Source: a virus. From it: 61,393 nucleotides of DNA. The stretch lies in the IMG/VR virus record IMGVR_UViG_3300044846_002156, positions 1 through 61,393 of that record, one strand, 5' to 3'. A model generated the notes under the pieces. The model did no database searches. It was not told the origin of the DNA and worked only from the letters and a program-made list of their open reading frames with translations. Positions 1 through 8,862 of this stretch are shown here, one piece after another (within the stretch, counting starts at the first letter, position 1; each line of letters starts with the position of its first letter). The translations under genes were made by a program, and so were the position numbers.

Positions 1-127
1 TTGGAATAAACAACATTACTACTTTAAGTGGTGGTACTTTAAATTGTGGTGTACAGTTTAATTCTACTTTTGGTGGTGGTTTACTTTATTCACAAGGTAC
101 TGCAATCCAATTTATAGGAAACTATAC
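1..127. repeat. Left copy of 127-bp terminal overlap
   Basis: Bases 1-127 are identical to bases 61267-61393. The reading frame of the fibre gene that starts at 60885 continues without a break through the overlap into this end. Together these show a circular or circularly permuted molecule of 61,266 bp rather than a biological terminal repeat. A 127-base overlap is what a de Bruijn assembler run with k=127 leaves at the ends of a circular contig. Confidence 0.95.
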
Positions 128-2585
128 CCAAGCGGCAGGTAGTACGTTTAACTTACGTGGTGCGACTATGCACTCAACAAAATCAACGCAAGCGGTTCAC
201 GAATTTAACGGAACTACTTTTGTTAGAAGTGGGTATTGGTTAGGGCAACCTGGAAACAATAGCAGATTAAGATTAAACGTAGCCACTTTTGATGTAGATG
301 GATTCTATGTTTATGGTGTTCAAGCCGACACGCTGATGACACCAACTGCTGGCACAATCATCAAAAATTACAAAGCTGTAAACGTAGGAGTTGGAATTGA
401 CAATGCCTTAGCAGGCGGTGGTGGACTTTCTACAGAATTTGTTTTTGATGGTGTACCTTCTACTATTGGAAATGTAAGCACAGGATATTCAAATTGGGTA
501 GGGCAAAATAACCTTGTATTTCTTAATTGTGAAGCTGGTTCACTTGAAATGGTTATGCCTGATAACTGCGGAAATTTTACAACTTCGGGTTTTGGTGGTA
601 GACTATATCAAAAATACCAAATATCAGTACAAAATACTTCTAGTGTAGCTATTCAAGGTGCAATTACATACTTAAAAGATACTAATAATGGATTTCGTAA
701 AGTTAAGAATGTAAGAAATGCTACGCCAATAGATAATATGGCAGACCAAATTCAAATACTAACAACTAATGCAAGTGGTTTAACACCTGTTACAAATGTA
801 TTAACAAGCTATATTTATCGAAATAATACAGTAGCTGATATTGGGCAACCTGATGGAAACGAAATTCGTGATTTAAGAGGTAAAATAAACACAGCAGGTT
901 CTGATTTGTTTGATGTAACTGTTTTTGAATACAATTATCAAATAACAAATATTTTTGATATTCCAATGAAAGGTTTATCAAATGTGGTTTCAGGAACTAA
1001 AATGTTAGCTGATACAAATGTAACATTAAGCAAAACCAATGCAGTTGCAAAATTAGCTTCAAGTTTTACAATAGATACAGCATCAAAAACAATAGTTGTA
1101 AGAGCCAATAGCACTTATGATGATTTATACGATGTGGTAAAAGCATTTAAATGTAATGCTACACAAGCAAACCTTGAAACACCAACTTTAAATAGTTTAA
1201 TTGTAAATGCTAACGGGTCTACTTTAACAGCTTATACAGGTTGGACTTTAGTTGTAAATACTGGTGTAACACTTACAACGGGTAGTGGAAACTTTACTAA
1301 ATTACAAGCACAAAACATTGTAATAGTAAACTCCGCTACAATGCCTTATTTATTTAATGCAGGTGGTGTATTACAAGCGACAGGATTTTTAGTACCGAGT
1401 ACGGTTTTAGGAGTACAAGATACTTATAGCGGAGCAGGAGCTATAACTGGTGTATATCAAGACAGCACAGGAACATCAACGGTATTACAACTTACAACGG
1501 TTGTAGATGGTTATTCATTATGTGTTTACAAGTCAGATGGAACTACTAAATATTTTGCTAGTAATGTTGCCACAGGAACTTATACTGTATATTTTAAACC
1601 AGATGAAGCTGGCAGTTATTTATTTGCAGCAGAAAGATATGGTGATAAAAGAATATCAGACACAATAGGTATAGCTGGCGGTATAGTTGGCTCTACATTA
1701 GTAAACCAAGAAGATGTAGGTATTGCTGTAACTAACAAAGCAACAGTAGCAGCTTACACTACAATAGATAATTATGATGAGTTTTATGACTATACGGCTT
1801 ACAAAAGGCTAGAAGAAACTTATATTAAGTTAGGTCAAATAGCTACAAGGGATGGTTTAAGCTTGAATATATCAGCTCCTTATAGTGTTAAGGTTAATCA
1901 ATCTGCTTCTTCTGTTTACAACTTAGCTAGTAATATATTTACCATAAAGACAAATACGTTTGCTAACGGAGTTAAGTTTACTAATATGATATTAGTACCA
2001 CCTGCAACGTTATCGCCAACTACTAATGAATTACTAACTGGTAACTGGGAAGATGCTAACGGAGATAGCTCTATTGATATTCTAGGTGCGCTTGCGCCAT
2101 TCTCAATTTATAAGTTTCCTATTACAACTCCATTTCCTTCTGGTTCTACGGATAACAGATTAGACCCTGCATTTTTAATAGCAACTATAACAGATAGAAG
2201 ATATAGATTTATTAATGACCCTGCGTATAACTACTTCGTGTGGTCTGCGTCTAAAAAATCTGGGGATAACATTCCTAATATATCAGAAGGTCAAACAGCA
2301 TTTGTATCTATGACTAAAGGAGCTTATACAGCATATTGTTTCCAAGGAGCAGAAATACAACTTGTACAAGCACCAAAAGTAGATTTGATTTACAATGATA
2401 TTCAGTCTGTTTTATTAGATACAGATGCTATTAAAGGAACAGGATTTACAAAAGATGTTAATTCATTAACAAACATAACAGAGGCTATTGAAACACAAGG
2501 AACTGATTTAACAGCAGATTTAACAATCATAAATAACGGAGTTAAGAAGGCTTCAATTTTTGTACCACACAACACTAGCTTATAA
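1..2585 (+). CDS. Large tail fibre/spike protein, C-terminal part (gene crosses the contig junction)
   Basis: This is the 3' part of a gene whose ATG is at 60885. Joined across the 127-bp overlap the protein has 988 residues, of which about 862 are encoded here. The sequence is rich in Gly, Thr, Asn and Val, with many short beta-strand-like runs and no catalytic motif I recognise, as expected for a beta-helical fibre or spike. The C-terminal 60 residues are more helical and could trimerise or anchor. Its stop codon overlaps the ATG of the next fibre gene by one base, so the two are probably translated together. The role (receptor binding or adsorption apparatus) is inferred from composition and from neighbours with collagen-like, C1q-like and S74 domains. 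The exact position in the virion is unknown. Confidence 0.8.
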   Translation, partial: GINNITTLSGGTLNCGVQFNSTFGGGLLYSQGTAIQFIGNYTQAAGSTFNLRGATMHSTKSTQAVHEFNGTTFVRSGYWLGQPGNNSRLRLNVATFDVDGFYVYGVQADTLMTPTAGTIIKNYKAVNVGVGIDNALAGGGGLSTEFVFDGVPSTIGNVSTGYSNWVGQNNLVFLNCEAGSLEMVMPDNCGNFTTSGFGGRLYQKYQISVQNTSSVAIQGAITYLKDTNNGFRKVKNVRNATPIDNMADQIQILTTNASGLTPVTNVLTSYIYRNNTVADIGQPDGNEIRDLRGKINTAGSDLFDVTVFEYNYQITNIFDIPMKGLSNVVSGTKMLADTNVTLSKTNAVAKLASSFTIDTASKTIVVRANSTYDDLYDVVKAFKCNATQANLETPTLNSLIVNANGSTLTAYTGWTLVVNTGVTLTTGSGNFTKLQAQNIVIVNSATMPYLFNAGGVLQATGFLVPSTVLGVQDTYSGAGAITGVYQDSTGTSTVLQLTTVVDGYSLCVYKSDGTTKYFASNVATGTYTVYFKPDEAGSYLFAAERYGDKRISDTIGIAGGIVGSTLVNQEDVGIAVTNKATVAAYTTIDNYDEFYDYTAYKRLEETYIKLGQIATRDGLSLNISAPYSVKVNQSASSVYNLASNIFTIKTNTFANGVKFTNMILVPPATLSPTTNELLTGNWEDANGDSSIDILGALAPFSIYKFPITTPFPSGSTDNRLDPAFLIATITDRRYRFINDPAYNYFVWSASKKSGDNIPNISEGQTAFVSMTKGAYTAYCFQGAEIQLVQAPKVDLIYNDIQSVLLDTDAIKGTGFTKDVNSLTNITEAIETQGTDLTADLTIINNGVKKASIFVPHNTSL

Positions 2586-5500
2586 TGGGAAAAACGAAAA
2601 AAACAGGAGATTTAGTAAACGTAGTAGTAACAGACGCTTCTAACAACGTAACGCTACCAAAGGCACTAACCATTGGAGAGCAACCGTTATTAACAGATGA
2701 TAGTTTGAAAGCTGCTAATACAGCGTGGGTAAACACTAAACTTGCAGGTAAGTTTGATAACCCTACTGGAGATACTACACAATATATTGCAGGAGATGGC
2801 TCTTTAATTACTTTCCCAACAGTAGGGGAAGCAGGAACATTAATAAGGCAAGTTAGGAATATTACTGGTGCTACCTTAACTAAAGGGACTGTTGTTTATA
2901 TTAATGGAGCTACTGGTAATAAGCCTACTGTAACTAAAGCAATAGCTACTGGAGATAGTACATCTGCTCAAACATTTGGTTTAATACAAGCTAATATAGC
3001 TAATAATGCTGTTGGTTATGTAGTTTGTGTGGGAGATATTATTGGATTAGATACAAGTTCTTTTACAGAGGGTGAGCAATTATACTTGTCATCTACTGTT
3101 GCTGGAACTTATACTTCTGTTAAACAATTAGCACCTGCTCACCTAGTTTATATAGGTATAATAACACGCTCACACCCAACTTTAGGGCAGATAGAAGTAA
3201 AGATACAGAACGGATATGAATTAGATGAAATACACGATGTAGCTATAAGTTCTAAATTAAATAATCAATTTTTAGTTTATGAAAGTGCATCTGACTTATG
3301 GAAGAATAAAAGCCTAGGAACTATTGTAGGCGGTACATCAAGTCAGTTTATTAAGGGAGATGGTAGCTTAGATAGTAATAGTTATGCTTTAGTATCACAA
3401 CTACACAACCCTGTAACACTAGGAACAGCTAATGGTCTTTCGTTAAGCACACAAGTATTATCATTAGGACTAGCAAGTGGGGCAGCTAACGGAGCTTTAA
3501 GTTCAACAGACTGGACTACATTTAATAATAAGCAAAATGCTTTAACATTAACTGTTACTGGTAATAGTGGAGCAGCTACTTTAGTAGGCTCTACACTAAA
3601 CATACCTACTTATACACTAGCAGGACTAGGAGGACAGACAGCCTTAAATGGAACAGGTTTTGTTAAGGTGAGCGGTACTACTGTAAGCTATGACAACTCT
3701 ACCTACCTAACTACAATTAGTGGAATAACAGCAGGGGGTGAGTTAGCTGGAACATACCCTAATCCTACCTTAGTAAATAGTGCTGTTATAGGTAAGCTAT
3801 TGAGTGGTGTAAACATTACTGGCGGCACTATATTAGCAACAGACAGTATATTAACAGCTTTTGGTAAGTTACAAAATCAAATCAACGGACTTATAGGTAG
3901 TACTATCTATCAAGGAACTTGGAACGCAAATACTAACACACCTACTTTAGCTAGTAGTGTAGGAGTAAAAGGACAGTACTATATTGTTAGTGTTGCTGGA
4001 ACTACAAACCTAAACGGAATTAATGATTGGCAGTTAGGTGATTGGGCTATTTATGACGGTGCTGCTTGGCAGAAAGTAGACAATACAGATAGCGTTGTTT
4101 CTGTTAATGGATTTACTGGTGCTGTAAGTTTAACTACAAGCAATATAAACGAGGGTACTAACCTTTACTTTACTAACGCTAGAGCTATTGCAAGTGCGCT
4201 TACTGGATATACAAGCGGTACTGGAACTATAACAGCAACAGACACTATATTACAAGCTATACAAAAGCTCAACGGAAACATAGGTGCGCTCACCACTACA
4301 AATGTTACGGAGGGTACAAGGCTGTATTTTACAGACGCTAGAGCAAGAGCTGCTGTAAGTGCTGGCACAGGTATTTCTTATAACAGTACAAGTGGCGTTA
4401 TAAGCTCTACAATAACACAATACACAGACGCTTTAGCTAGAGCCGCTATTAGCCTAACGGTAACAGGAAACAATGGGGCATCTACTTACAGTAGCACAAC
4501 TGGTATTTTAAACGTGCCTACTTACACGCTTGCTGGTTTAGGTGGACAAGCTGCATTAAGTGGTACAGGCTTTGTAAAGATTAGTGGAACTACTATTAGT
4601 TACGACAACTCTACTTATTACTTGGCATCAAACCCAAGTGGATATACAACTAATGTAGGCACAGTTACAAGCATAGGCTTAACATCAGCCACAAGCGGTG
4701 TTACTATTGGTTCAAGTCCAATTACAACAAGTGGTAACATTACTTTAGCTATTGTAACAGCAAGCGGAACACAACAAGGCTTATTATCAAGCACAGATTG
4801 GACTACATTTAACAATAAACAAAACGCCCTAACTAACCCAATTACAGGAACAGGAACAACAAACTATCTACCTAAATTTACAGGAGCAAGTACATTAGGA
4901 AATAGTATTATTTTTGAAAGTGGAAATAGCATTGGTATAGGAACTAATGCACCAACTTCATATACAAATTATAGTTTATTAGAAATAAACAATACGACAG
5001 GCGGTGGATTACGATTAAAAAATTCAGCAGCAACAGCACAATTTGAAGTTATAGCAAATAGTTCAGAAACCTACATTAAAAACGTAAACAATATACCATT
5101 ATGGTTTGGAACTAATAATACAGAAGCTCTCCGAATATTAGCCAATGGCAATGTAGGTATAGGAACAAATACACCAAGTTCAATATTACATATTGTAAAA
5201 GGAGGAGGCGCAAAAATTAATTTTGGAGATTCAAAAAATACTGTTACAATTGGATCTGTTGAAGAAACATACGATTCTGCTATTGGGTTTTTTACACAAA
5301 CAACTACGGAACGTATGCGTATCACTTCATCAGGCAATGTAGGTATCGGAACTACTTCGCCGAGTTACATTTTACAAACTAAAGCATCAAGTGGTTTTGT
5401 AGGAGCTGCATTTAGTAGTTCTTATGCTTCTACTGCAATAATAGGAACTGATAATAATGCAGTATGGTTTGGTCAAGGAAGTAATGGTTTGGGTGTTGCT

Positions 5501-6085
5501 TATGTAGCAAATAATACAAGTGGATTTGCGCAAATAGAGGTTGGTGGTTCTCCAAGATTTTATATTAACAGTTCAGGCAATGTAGGTATCGGAACAACAA
5601 GTCCGAGTGCTAGGTTATCGGTTATTGCACCATTTGGAGGCTCAACCCCAGCTGCCTATATAGAAGAAGGGGAATATAATCAAGTTACACTAAGAATTAA
5701 GAATACTAATGGAAGTGCAAGCGCAAATATATTTGAAGTAGCAAATTCAAGTACAAATGTATTTACAGTTAGTCCATCTGGTAATGGAGTTTTTAGTGGT
5801 TCAGTTACGGCTTCATCATTTTTCGCAAGTTCAGATATAACACTTAAAAACATAGTTAAAACAAATTACAATCCAATAGGAATTGAAGCTATAAGTTACA
5901 AATGGAAAGACCAAAGTAAAGGCTTAGGGATTAAGGTTGGTTACTCTGCTCAACAAGTGCAAGAATTTATGCCAGATGCAGTATCAACAGACGTAAATGG
6001 TAAGTTATCTGTTAATTATATAGATGTGCTTGTAGCTAAAGTGGCTGCATTAGAGGCTAGAGTTAAACAATTAGAATTAAACTAA
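2585..6085 (+). CDS. Tail fibre with C-terminal S74 intramolecular chaperone
   Basis: A 1166-residue receptor-binding fibre. Its first ~900 residues are repetitive: TGNSGAATLVGSTLNIPTYT near 320-345 recurs as a close copy near 625-645, and TDWTTFNNKQNALT occurs twice. A NVGIGTTSPS-type repeat occurs about four times between ~780 and ~1010, which is typical of beta-helical S74 fibres. The last ~80 residues (SDITLKN, then YKWKD, GYSAQQVQEFMPDAV, LSVNYIDVLVAKVAALE) match the Peptidase_S74 endosialidase chaperone. In that family the chaperone drives trimerisation and then cuts itself off before the Ser of the SD motif, which is present here. The start overlaps the stop of the upstream fibre gene. 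Assignment of the C-terminal domain is firm; the ligand is unknown. Confidence 0.93.
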   Translation: MGKTKKTGDLVNVVVTDASNNVTLPKALTIGEQPLLTDDSLKAANTAWVNTKLAGKFDNPTGDTTQYIAGDGSLITFPTVGEAGTLIRQVRNITGATLTKGTVVYINGATGNKPTVTKAIATGDSTSAQTFGLIQANIANNAVGYVVCVGDIIGLDTSSFTEGEQLYLSSTVAGTYTSVKQLAPAHLVYIGIITRSHPTLGQIEVKIQNGYELDEIHDVAISSKLNNQFLVYESASDLWKNKSLGTIVGGTSSQFIKGDGSLDSNSYALVSQLHNPVTLGTANGLSLSTQVLSLGLASGAANGALSSTDWTTFNNKQNALTLTVTGNSGAATLVGSTLNIPTYTLAGLGGQTALNGTGFVKVSGTTVSYDNSTYLTTISGITAGGELAGTYPNPTLVNSAVIGKLLSGVNITGGTILATDSILTAFGKLQNQINGLIGSTIYQGTWNANTNTPTLASSVGVKGQYYIVSVAGTTNLNGINDWQLGDWAIYDGAAWQKVDNTDSVVSVNGFTGAVSLTTSNINEGTNLYFTNARAIASALTGYTSGTGTITATDTILQAIQKLNGNIGALTTTNVTEGTRLYFTDARARAAVSAGTGISYNSTSGVISSTITQYTDALARAAISLTVTGNNGASTYSSTTGILNVPTYTLAGLGGQAALSGTGFVKISGTTISYDNSTYYLASNPSGYTTNVGTVTSIGLTSATSGVTIGSSPITTSGNITLAIVTASGTQQGLLSSTDWTTFNNKQNALTNPITGTGTTNYLPKFTGASTLGNSIIFESGNSIGIGTNAPTSYTNYSLLEINNTTGGGLRLKNSAATAQFEVIANSSETYIKNVNNIPLWFGTNNTEALRILANGNVGIGTNTPSSILHIVKGGGAKINFGDSKNTVTIGSVEETYDSAIGFFTQTTTERMRITSSGNVGIGTTSPSYILQTKASSGFVGAAFSSSYASTAIIGTDNNAVWFGQGSNGLGVAYVANNTSGFAQIEVGGSPRFYINSSGNVGIGTTSPSARLSVIAPFGGSTPAAYIEEGEYNQVTLRIKNTNGSASANIFEVANSSTNVFTVSPSGNGVFSGSVTASSFFASSDITLKNIVKTNYNPIGIEAISYKWKDQSKGLGIKVGYSAQQVQEFMPDAVSTDVNGKLSVNYIDVLVAKVAALEARVKQLELN

Positions 6086-6086
6086 A

Positions 6087-6809
6087 ATGGCATTTGTAGA
6101 TTTAGCATCAAATGAAATGGTTACGTTTACTAACGCAGCAACAGGTGGTTTTACGCTTAATGCGGGGCAAAGTAACGTTACATCAAATGAGTGTATGACT
6201 AAAACACAGGCATTAACTAAGTATAACCTAAGCTCAAGTGCTATGAGTGCTTATGCAAGCAATCAGTTAGTGCCTAAAAGTACTTGGGTTAATGGTATTA
6301 CTTATTATGATTTTTGTACACAATTTGCTAGCCAATCTACATCAAGCGCATCCTGCTCTACCGCTTTAGGCGATTACCCACTACAAACGACAAATAGTAG
6401 CGGTATAGTTAATGTTGGAGATATAGTGTACATAGCCGCAGACACTCCTTATCCAGCCACAGGTATTTACGGCAAGTACATAAGCTACAACGAGGGGTCA
6501 GTAAGAAAAGTATTAGAAATATCAACAAGTGGTTCTGGTGCTATTATTTCTAAAGCTAATTGTAGTAGTGGACCAACTTATGATTTATATAACGCAGACA
6601 TATACGATTGTACTTCATATACCTCAATAGGTACGGAAGTAGTTGCTTTCCCAACTGGAACTTCTGTTAGTTACTCATTATATTATGTAAATTCAGTAAC
6701 AGCAGGTGTGGTAGCTTATAAAGTAACATCAACCTCAACAACTGGACCAGGTACAGTTTTAGAAACCACAGGTTACACAACACTTGTAATAGCTTGTAGT
6801 TTTGTTTAA
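6087..6809 (+). CDS. Small fibre-associated protein, probable receptor-binding tip or adhesin
   Basis: 240 residues, one base after the S74 fibre stop. It is rich in Ser, Thr, Tyr and Gly with several Cys residues, and has no signal peptide. The N-terminal part contains TKTQALTKYNLSSSAMSAY and the rest looks like beta-strands. I do not recognise a named family. Position at the end of the receptor-binding cluster, and composition like the neighbouring fibres, suggest an accessory fibre tip or an adhesin. It is the last gene before a new promoter at 6811, so it closes the late operon. Confidence 0.7.
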   Translation: MAFVDLASNEMVTFTNAATGGFTLNAGQSNVTSNECMTKTQALTKYNLSSSAMSAYASNQLVPKSTWVNGITYYDFCTQFASQSTSSASCSTALGDYPLQTTNSSGIVNVGDIVYIAADTPYPATGIYGKYISYNEGSVRKVLEISTSGSGAIISKANCSSGPTYDLYNADIYDCTSYTSIGTEVVAFPTGTSVSYSLYYVNSVTAGVVAYKVTSTSTTGPGTVLETTGYTTLVIACSFV

Positions 6810-6810
6810 C

Positions 6811-6841
6811 TTGCAATTTTAAATTATATTACTTATATTTG
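6811..6841 (+). promoter_or_regulatory. Bacteroidota-type promoter for the 6862 gene
   Basis: TTG at 6811-6813, a 20-bp spacer and TATATTTG at 6834-6841 fit the Bacteroidota sigma consensus (TTG, 19-21 bp, TAnnTTTG). The next ATG follows about 20 bases after the -7 box. Confidence 0.75.
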
Positions 6842-6861
6842 TGTTATAAATATATTTAAAA

Positions 6862-7197
6862 ATGAAAGAATTAGAATTAAAAGTAACAAAAGAGGTTATA
6901 TCTGGACAAGATATTTACCTTACAACTTATGGTTTATTAAAGTCTGTTATTGATAACCCACCTAAAGATGGGTTTACAGTAGACGAAATGATTAAAAGAC
7001 TTAGGCTGTCAAACGGACTTGCAGAGTTTAAAGACAAGTTTGATGTTAAAGAATTTACTGATGAGCATTTGAGCTTAAAAGATAAATTTAAGGTTGAGGA
7101 TGCAGACTTTGTTAAACTAAAAGAATTATTTAATGATATGAAGTGGGGTTTACCTTCTACGACAATTATTGAATTAAGCAAAAAATTAAATAAATAA
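6862..7197 (+). CDS. Hypothetical protein, 111 aa
   Basis: A 111-residue soluble protein rich in Lys, Glu, Leu and Asp with helical patterning and no signal peptide or membrane segment. I recognise no family. It forms a one-gene transcription unit, between the promoter at 6811 and the strong terminator at 7222. Its central part (GFTVDEMIKRLRLSNGL) could be a helix-turn-helix, but this is weak. It resembles small tail-fibre-associated or regulatory proteins only by position. Confidence 0.75.
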   Translation: MKELELKVTKEVISGQDIYLTTYGLLKSVIDNPPKDGFTVDEMIKRLRLSNGLAEFKDKFDVKEFTDEHLSLKDKFKVEDADFVKLKELFNDMKWGLPSTTIIELSKKLNK

Positions 7198-7221
7198 TAA
7201 TTAAATTTTCGTTTTGTTTAG

Positions 7222-7253
7222 ACGCTTATACTATTTTGTATAGGCGTTTTTTG
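7222..7253 (+). terminator. Rho-independent terminator
   Basis: A 10-bp stem (ACGCTTATAC with GTATAGGCGT, one G-U pair), a 6-base loop and a run of six T. It lies 25 bases after the 6862 gene. Confidence 0.9.
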
Positions 7254-7278
7254 TTTAAAAACATTTGATATTTTTATT

Positions 7279-7286
7279 TATATTTG
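7279..7286 (+). promoter_or_regulatory. Promoter -7 box (TATATTTG)
   Basis: TATATTTG lies 21 bases before the ATG at 7308 and directly follows the terminator at 7222. I do not see a TTG at the right distance, so this is a -7-only prediction. Confidence 0.55.
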
Positions 7287-7307
7287 TAACCATATACTAA
7301 ATATGAA

Positions 7308-7595
7308 ATGACAACAGACTTCTTACTTCAATCAGCTTTATTAGTAGTTTCTAATACTGTTACAGCAATTATTACACATTTTTCTTCTAGGAAGAAACAA
7401 TCGGCAGAGGAAAATGAATTAATAGCTAAAAGTTATACAACTTTGGTTAAAGATTTACAGATGCAAATAGAGAGTATGAAGAAAGAGCTTGTGGAGCTTA
7501 GGGGCGAGATATTAGGTATGAGATTGAGAGAGGCAGAGATGAGTTTGAAGATTAGAAATTTAGAACACGAGAATAAATTGTTAAAAAAAATATAA
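7308..7595 (+). CDS. Membrane-anchored coiled-coil protein, holin/lysis-accessory candidate
   Basis: 95 residues. Residues ~4-24 (FLLQSALLVVSNTVTAIITH) form a single hydrophobic segment, followed by a basic stretch (RKKQ) and then a Lys/Glu/Leu-rich helix that looks like a coiled coil to the end. The preceding ATG at 7303 runs straight into a stop (ATG AAA TGA), so 7308 is the start. It is followed by another membrane protein (7647), as in many lysis cassettes. The role is inferred only from architecture; a membrane-bound scaffold is also possible. Confidence 0.75.
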   Translation: MTTDFLLQSALLVVSNTVTAIITHFSSRKKQSAEENELIAKSYTTLVKDLQMQIESMKKELVELRGEILGMRLREAEMSLKIRNLEHENKLLKKI

Positions 7596-7627
7596 TTAAT
7601 TTGTATAATTAATATAATATGTATATA

Positions 7628-7647
7628 TTAGCTGAAATTTTAGCTAA
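7628..7647. repeat. 20-bp near-perfect palindrome over a start codon
   Basis: TTAGCTGAAATTTTAGCTAA is self-complementary except for one pair. Its last base is the A of the ATG at 7647. It could be an operator or an RNA hairpin that hides the start codon. Confidence 0.5.
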
Positions 7648-8261
7648 TGAAACAACAATATTACCTACTACTTATAGGTTTATTTTTAATAACTATAAAC
7701 TACTACACTTGCTCTCACTATAAGAATAAGTACCAAGAGCAAACTAATGCAATAAAGGCTTATCAAGATACGATTAAGCGTATTAAAACAACAGACGGAA
7801 AGAATGGTGTACAGACTTCTGTCATTGTAAGCTCACCTAGTGCTATACCTAAAACAAGTATAGTATATAAACTAATTAAACAAGGAGCTACCTCTGGAAC
7901 TGTTATACAACAAGTAACTAAATACGATACGGTTACTCTAGTAAAGATAGATACAATAAAAAACAAACCTTATTTTTCTGATACAACAACTAACAAATGG
8001 CTTACTTTAAGGGTAACGCTAAATAATGATAGTTTAAGCAAGTCTGTTGAACTTAGAGATAGTATAAGTGTTTCATTCAAGAAAGTTAGAAGTGGCTTCC
8101 TAAAGCCTAAAAAGTATGTTGTAGAGGTTACTAATGCTAACCCCTATGTAAAGATTAATAACGTACAATCTTTTGAAGTTCCGCAAAAGAAAACAGACTT
8201 TAAGTTTTGGACTGGAGTTGCGGTAGGTGCTGTTGGTGGTTACTTATTGTTTAAGAAATAA
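7647..8261 (+). CDS. Membrane protein, spanin-like candidate
   Basis: 204 residues. An N-terminal hydrophobic helix (YLLLIGLFLITINYY, ~5-19) is followed by a helical stretch, a Ser/Thr/Val-rich beta-like middle part and a C-terminal glycine-rich hydrophobic segment (FWTGVAVGAVGGYLLF, ~187-202). With two ends able to touch membranes and a long middle part it could be a unimolecular spanin or another lysis accessory, but no lipobox or spanin motif is certain. A cysteine follows the first helix (NYYTCSHY), so a lipoprotein is not excluded. The stop ends one base before the ATG of the endonuclease I gene. Confidence 0.7.
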   Translation: MKQQYYLLLIGLFLITINYYTCSHYKNKYQEQTNAIKAYQDTIKRIKTTDGKNGVQTSVIVSSPSAIPKTSIVYKLIKQGATSGTVIQQVTKYDTVTLVKIDTIKNKPYFSDTTTNKWLTLRVTLNNDSLSKSVELRDSISVSFKKVRSGFLKPKKYVVEVTNANPYVKINNVQSFEVPQKKTDFKFWTGVAVGAVGGYLLFKK

Positions 8262-8262
8262 T

Positions 8263-8667
8263 ATGGCTAGAAAGAAAGTGTCTGTTGCTAAGAAGTTAGG
8301 ATTTAGGTCTGGCTTAGAGCATATCATATACAAGCAGATAGAGGATAGAGGAATTGCTCCCCAATACGAGAGCTTTAAGATAAGCTATGTAATACCACAG
8401 ACTAGCCACACCTACCTACCAGATTTTAAGCTCCCCAACGGAATAATAATAGAGAGTAAGGGTAGGTTTCTATTAGACGACAGAAAGAAGCATTTATACA
8501 TTAAGAAGCAACACCCACAATTAGATATAAGGTTTGTGTTTAGCAACAGCAAAACTAAGATTAGTAAAGGCTCTAAGACAAACTATGCGGACTGGTGTAA
8601 TAAAAATGGGTTCATGTATTCGGATAAATTAATACCTAAAGAATGGTTTAATGAAACAGCAAGATAA
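8263..8667 (+). CDS. T7-type endonuclease I (Holliday junction resolvase)
   Basis: 134 residues, closely matching phage T7 gp3 along its whole length: FRSGLE, YVIP, HTYLPDF, LPNGI, ESKG, DDRKKHL and DKLIP-EW all occur in order. The T7 catalytic residues E20, D55, E65 and K67 correspond to E19, D54, E64 and K66 here. The ATG at 8263 gives the T7-like N-terminus; an in-frame start 36 bases upstream would overlap the previous gene and adds unrelated residues. The enzyme resolves branched DNA before packaging. It fits the recombination module 6 kb downstream (ERF, YqaJ exonuclease). In T7 it also degrades host DNA, so that role is possible here. Confidence 0.95.
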   Translation: MARKKVSVAKKLGFRSGLEHIIYKQIEDRGIAPQYESFKISYVIPQTSHTYLPDFKLPNGIIIESKGRFLLDDRKKHLYIKKQHPQLDIRFVFSNSKTKISKGSKTNYADWCNKNGFMYSDKLIPKEWFNETAR

Positions 8668-8836
8668 CACCGAGCTAGGCACTACATACGTTGATGAAGA
8701 TGGTTGCTTTAAACACCCTTTATTTGAGCAGTATGGTGTTAGTGGTATATTTCAATGGGAGAATAATTTAGAGTTCTTTGCAGATATACTTTTAGATGAT
8801 GAGGATGATGATGAAGATTATTATGATGAATATTAA
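8651..8836 (+). CDS. Small acidic protein, 61 aa
   Basis: 61 residues ending in a long Asp/Glu/Tyr tail (DDEDDDEDYYDEY). The start overlaps the end of the endonuclease I gene by 17 bases, pointing to coupled translation. Strongly acidic tails of this sort are seen in DNA-mimic or inhibitor proteins and in proteins that bind SSB-like partners. I know no homologue, so function is unassigned. Confidence 0.7.
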   Translation: MKQQDNTELGTTYVDEDGCFKHPLFEQYGVSGIFQWENNLEFFADILLDDEDDDEDYYDEY

Positions 8837-8862
8837 ACAAAATGTAAATTAAAATATTAGTT

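Noticed and set aside
1-127. Terminal direct repeat as a biological terminal redundancy of the virion DNA
   Set aside because: The length equals a standard assembler k-mer and the reading frame passes through unbroken. An assembly overlap of a circular map explains it better.
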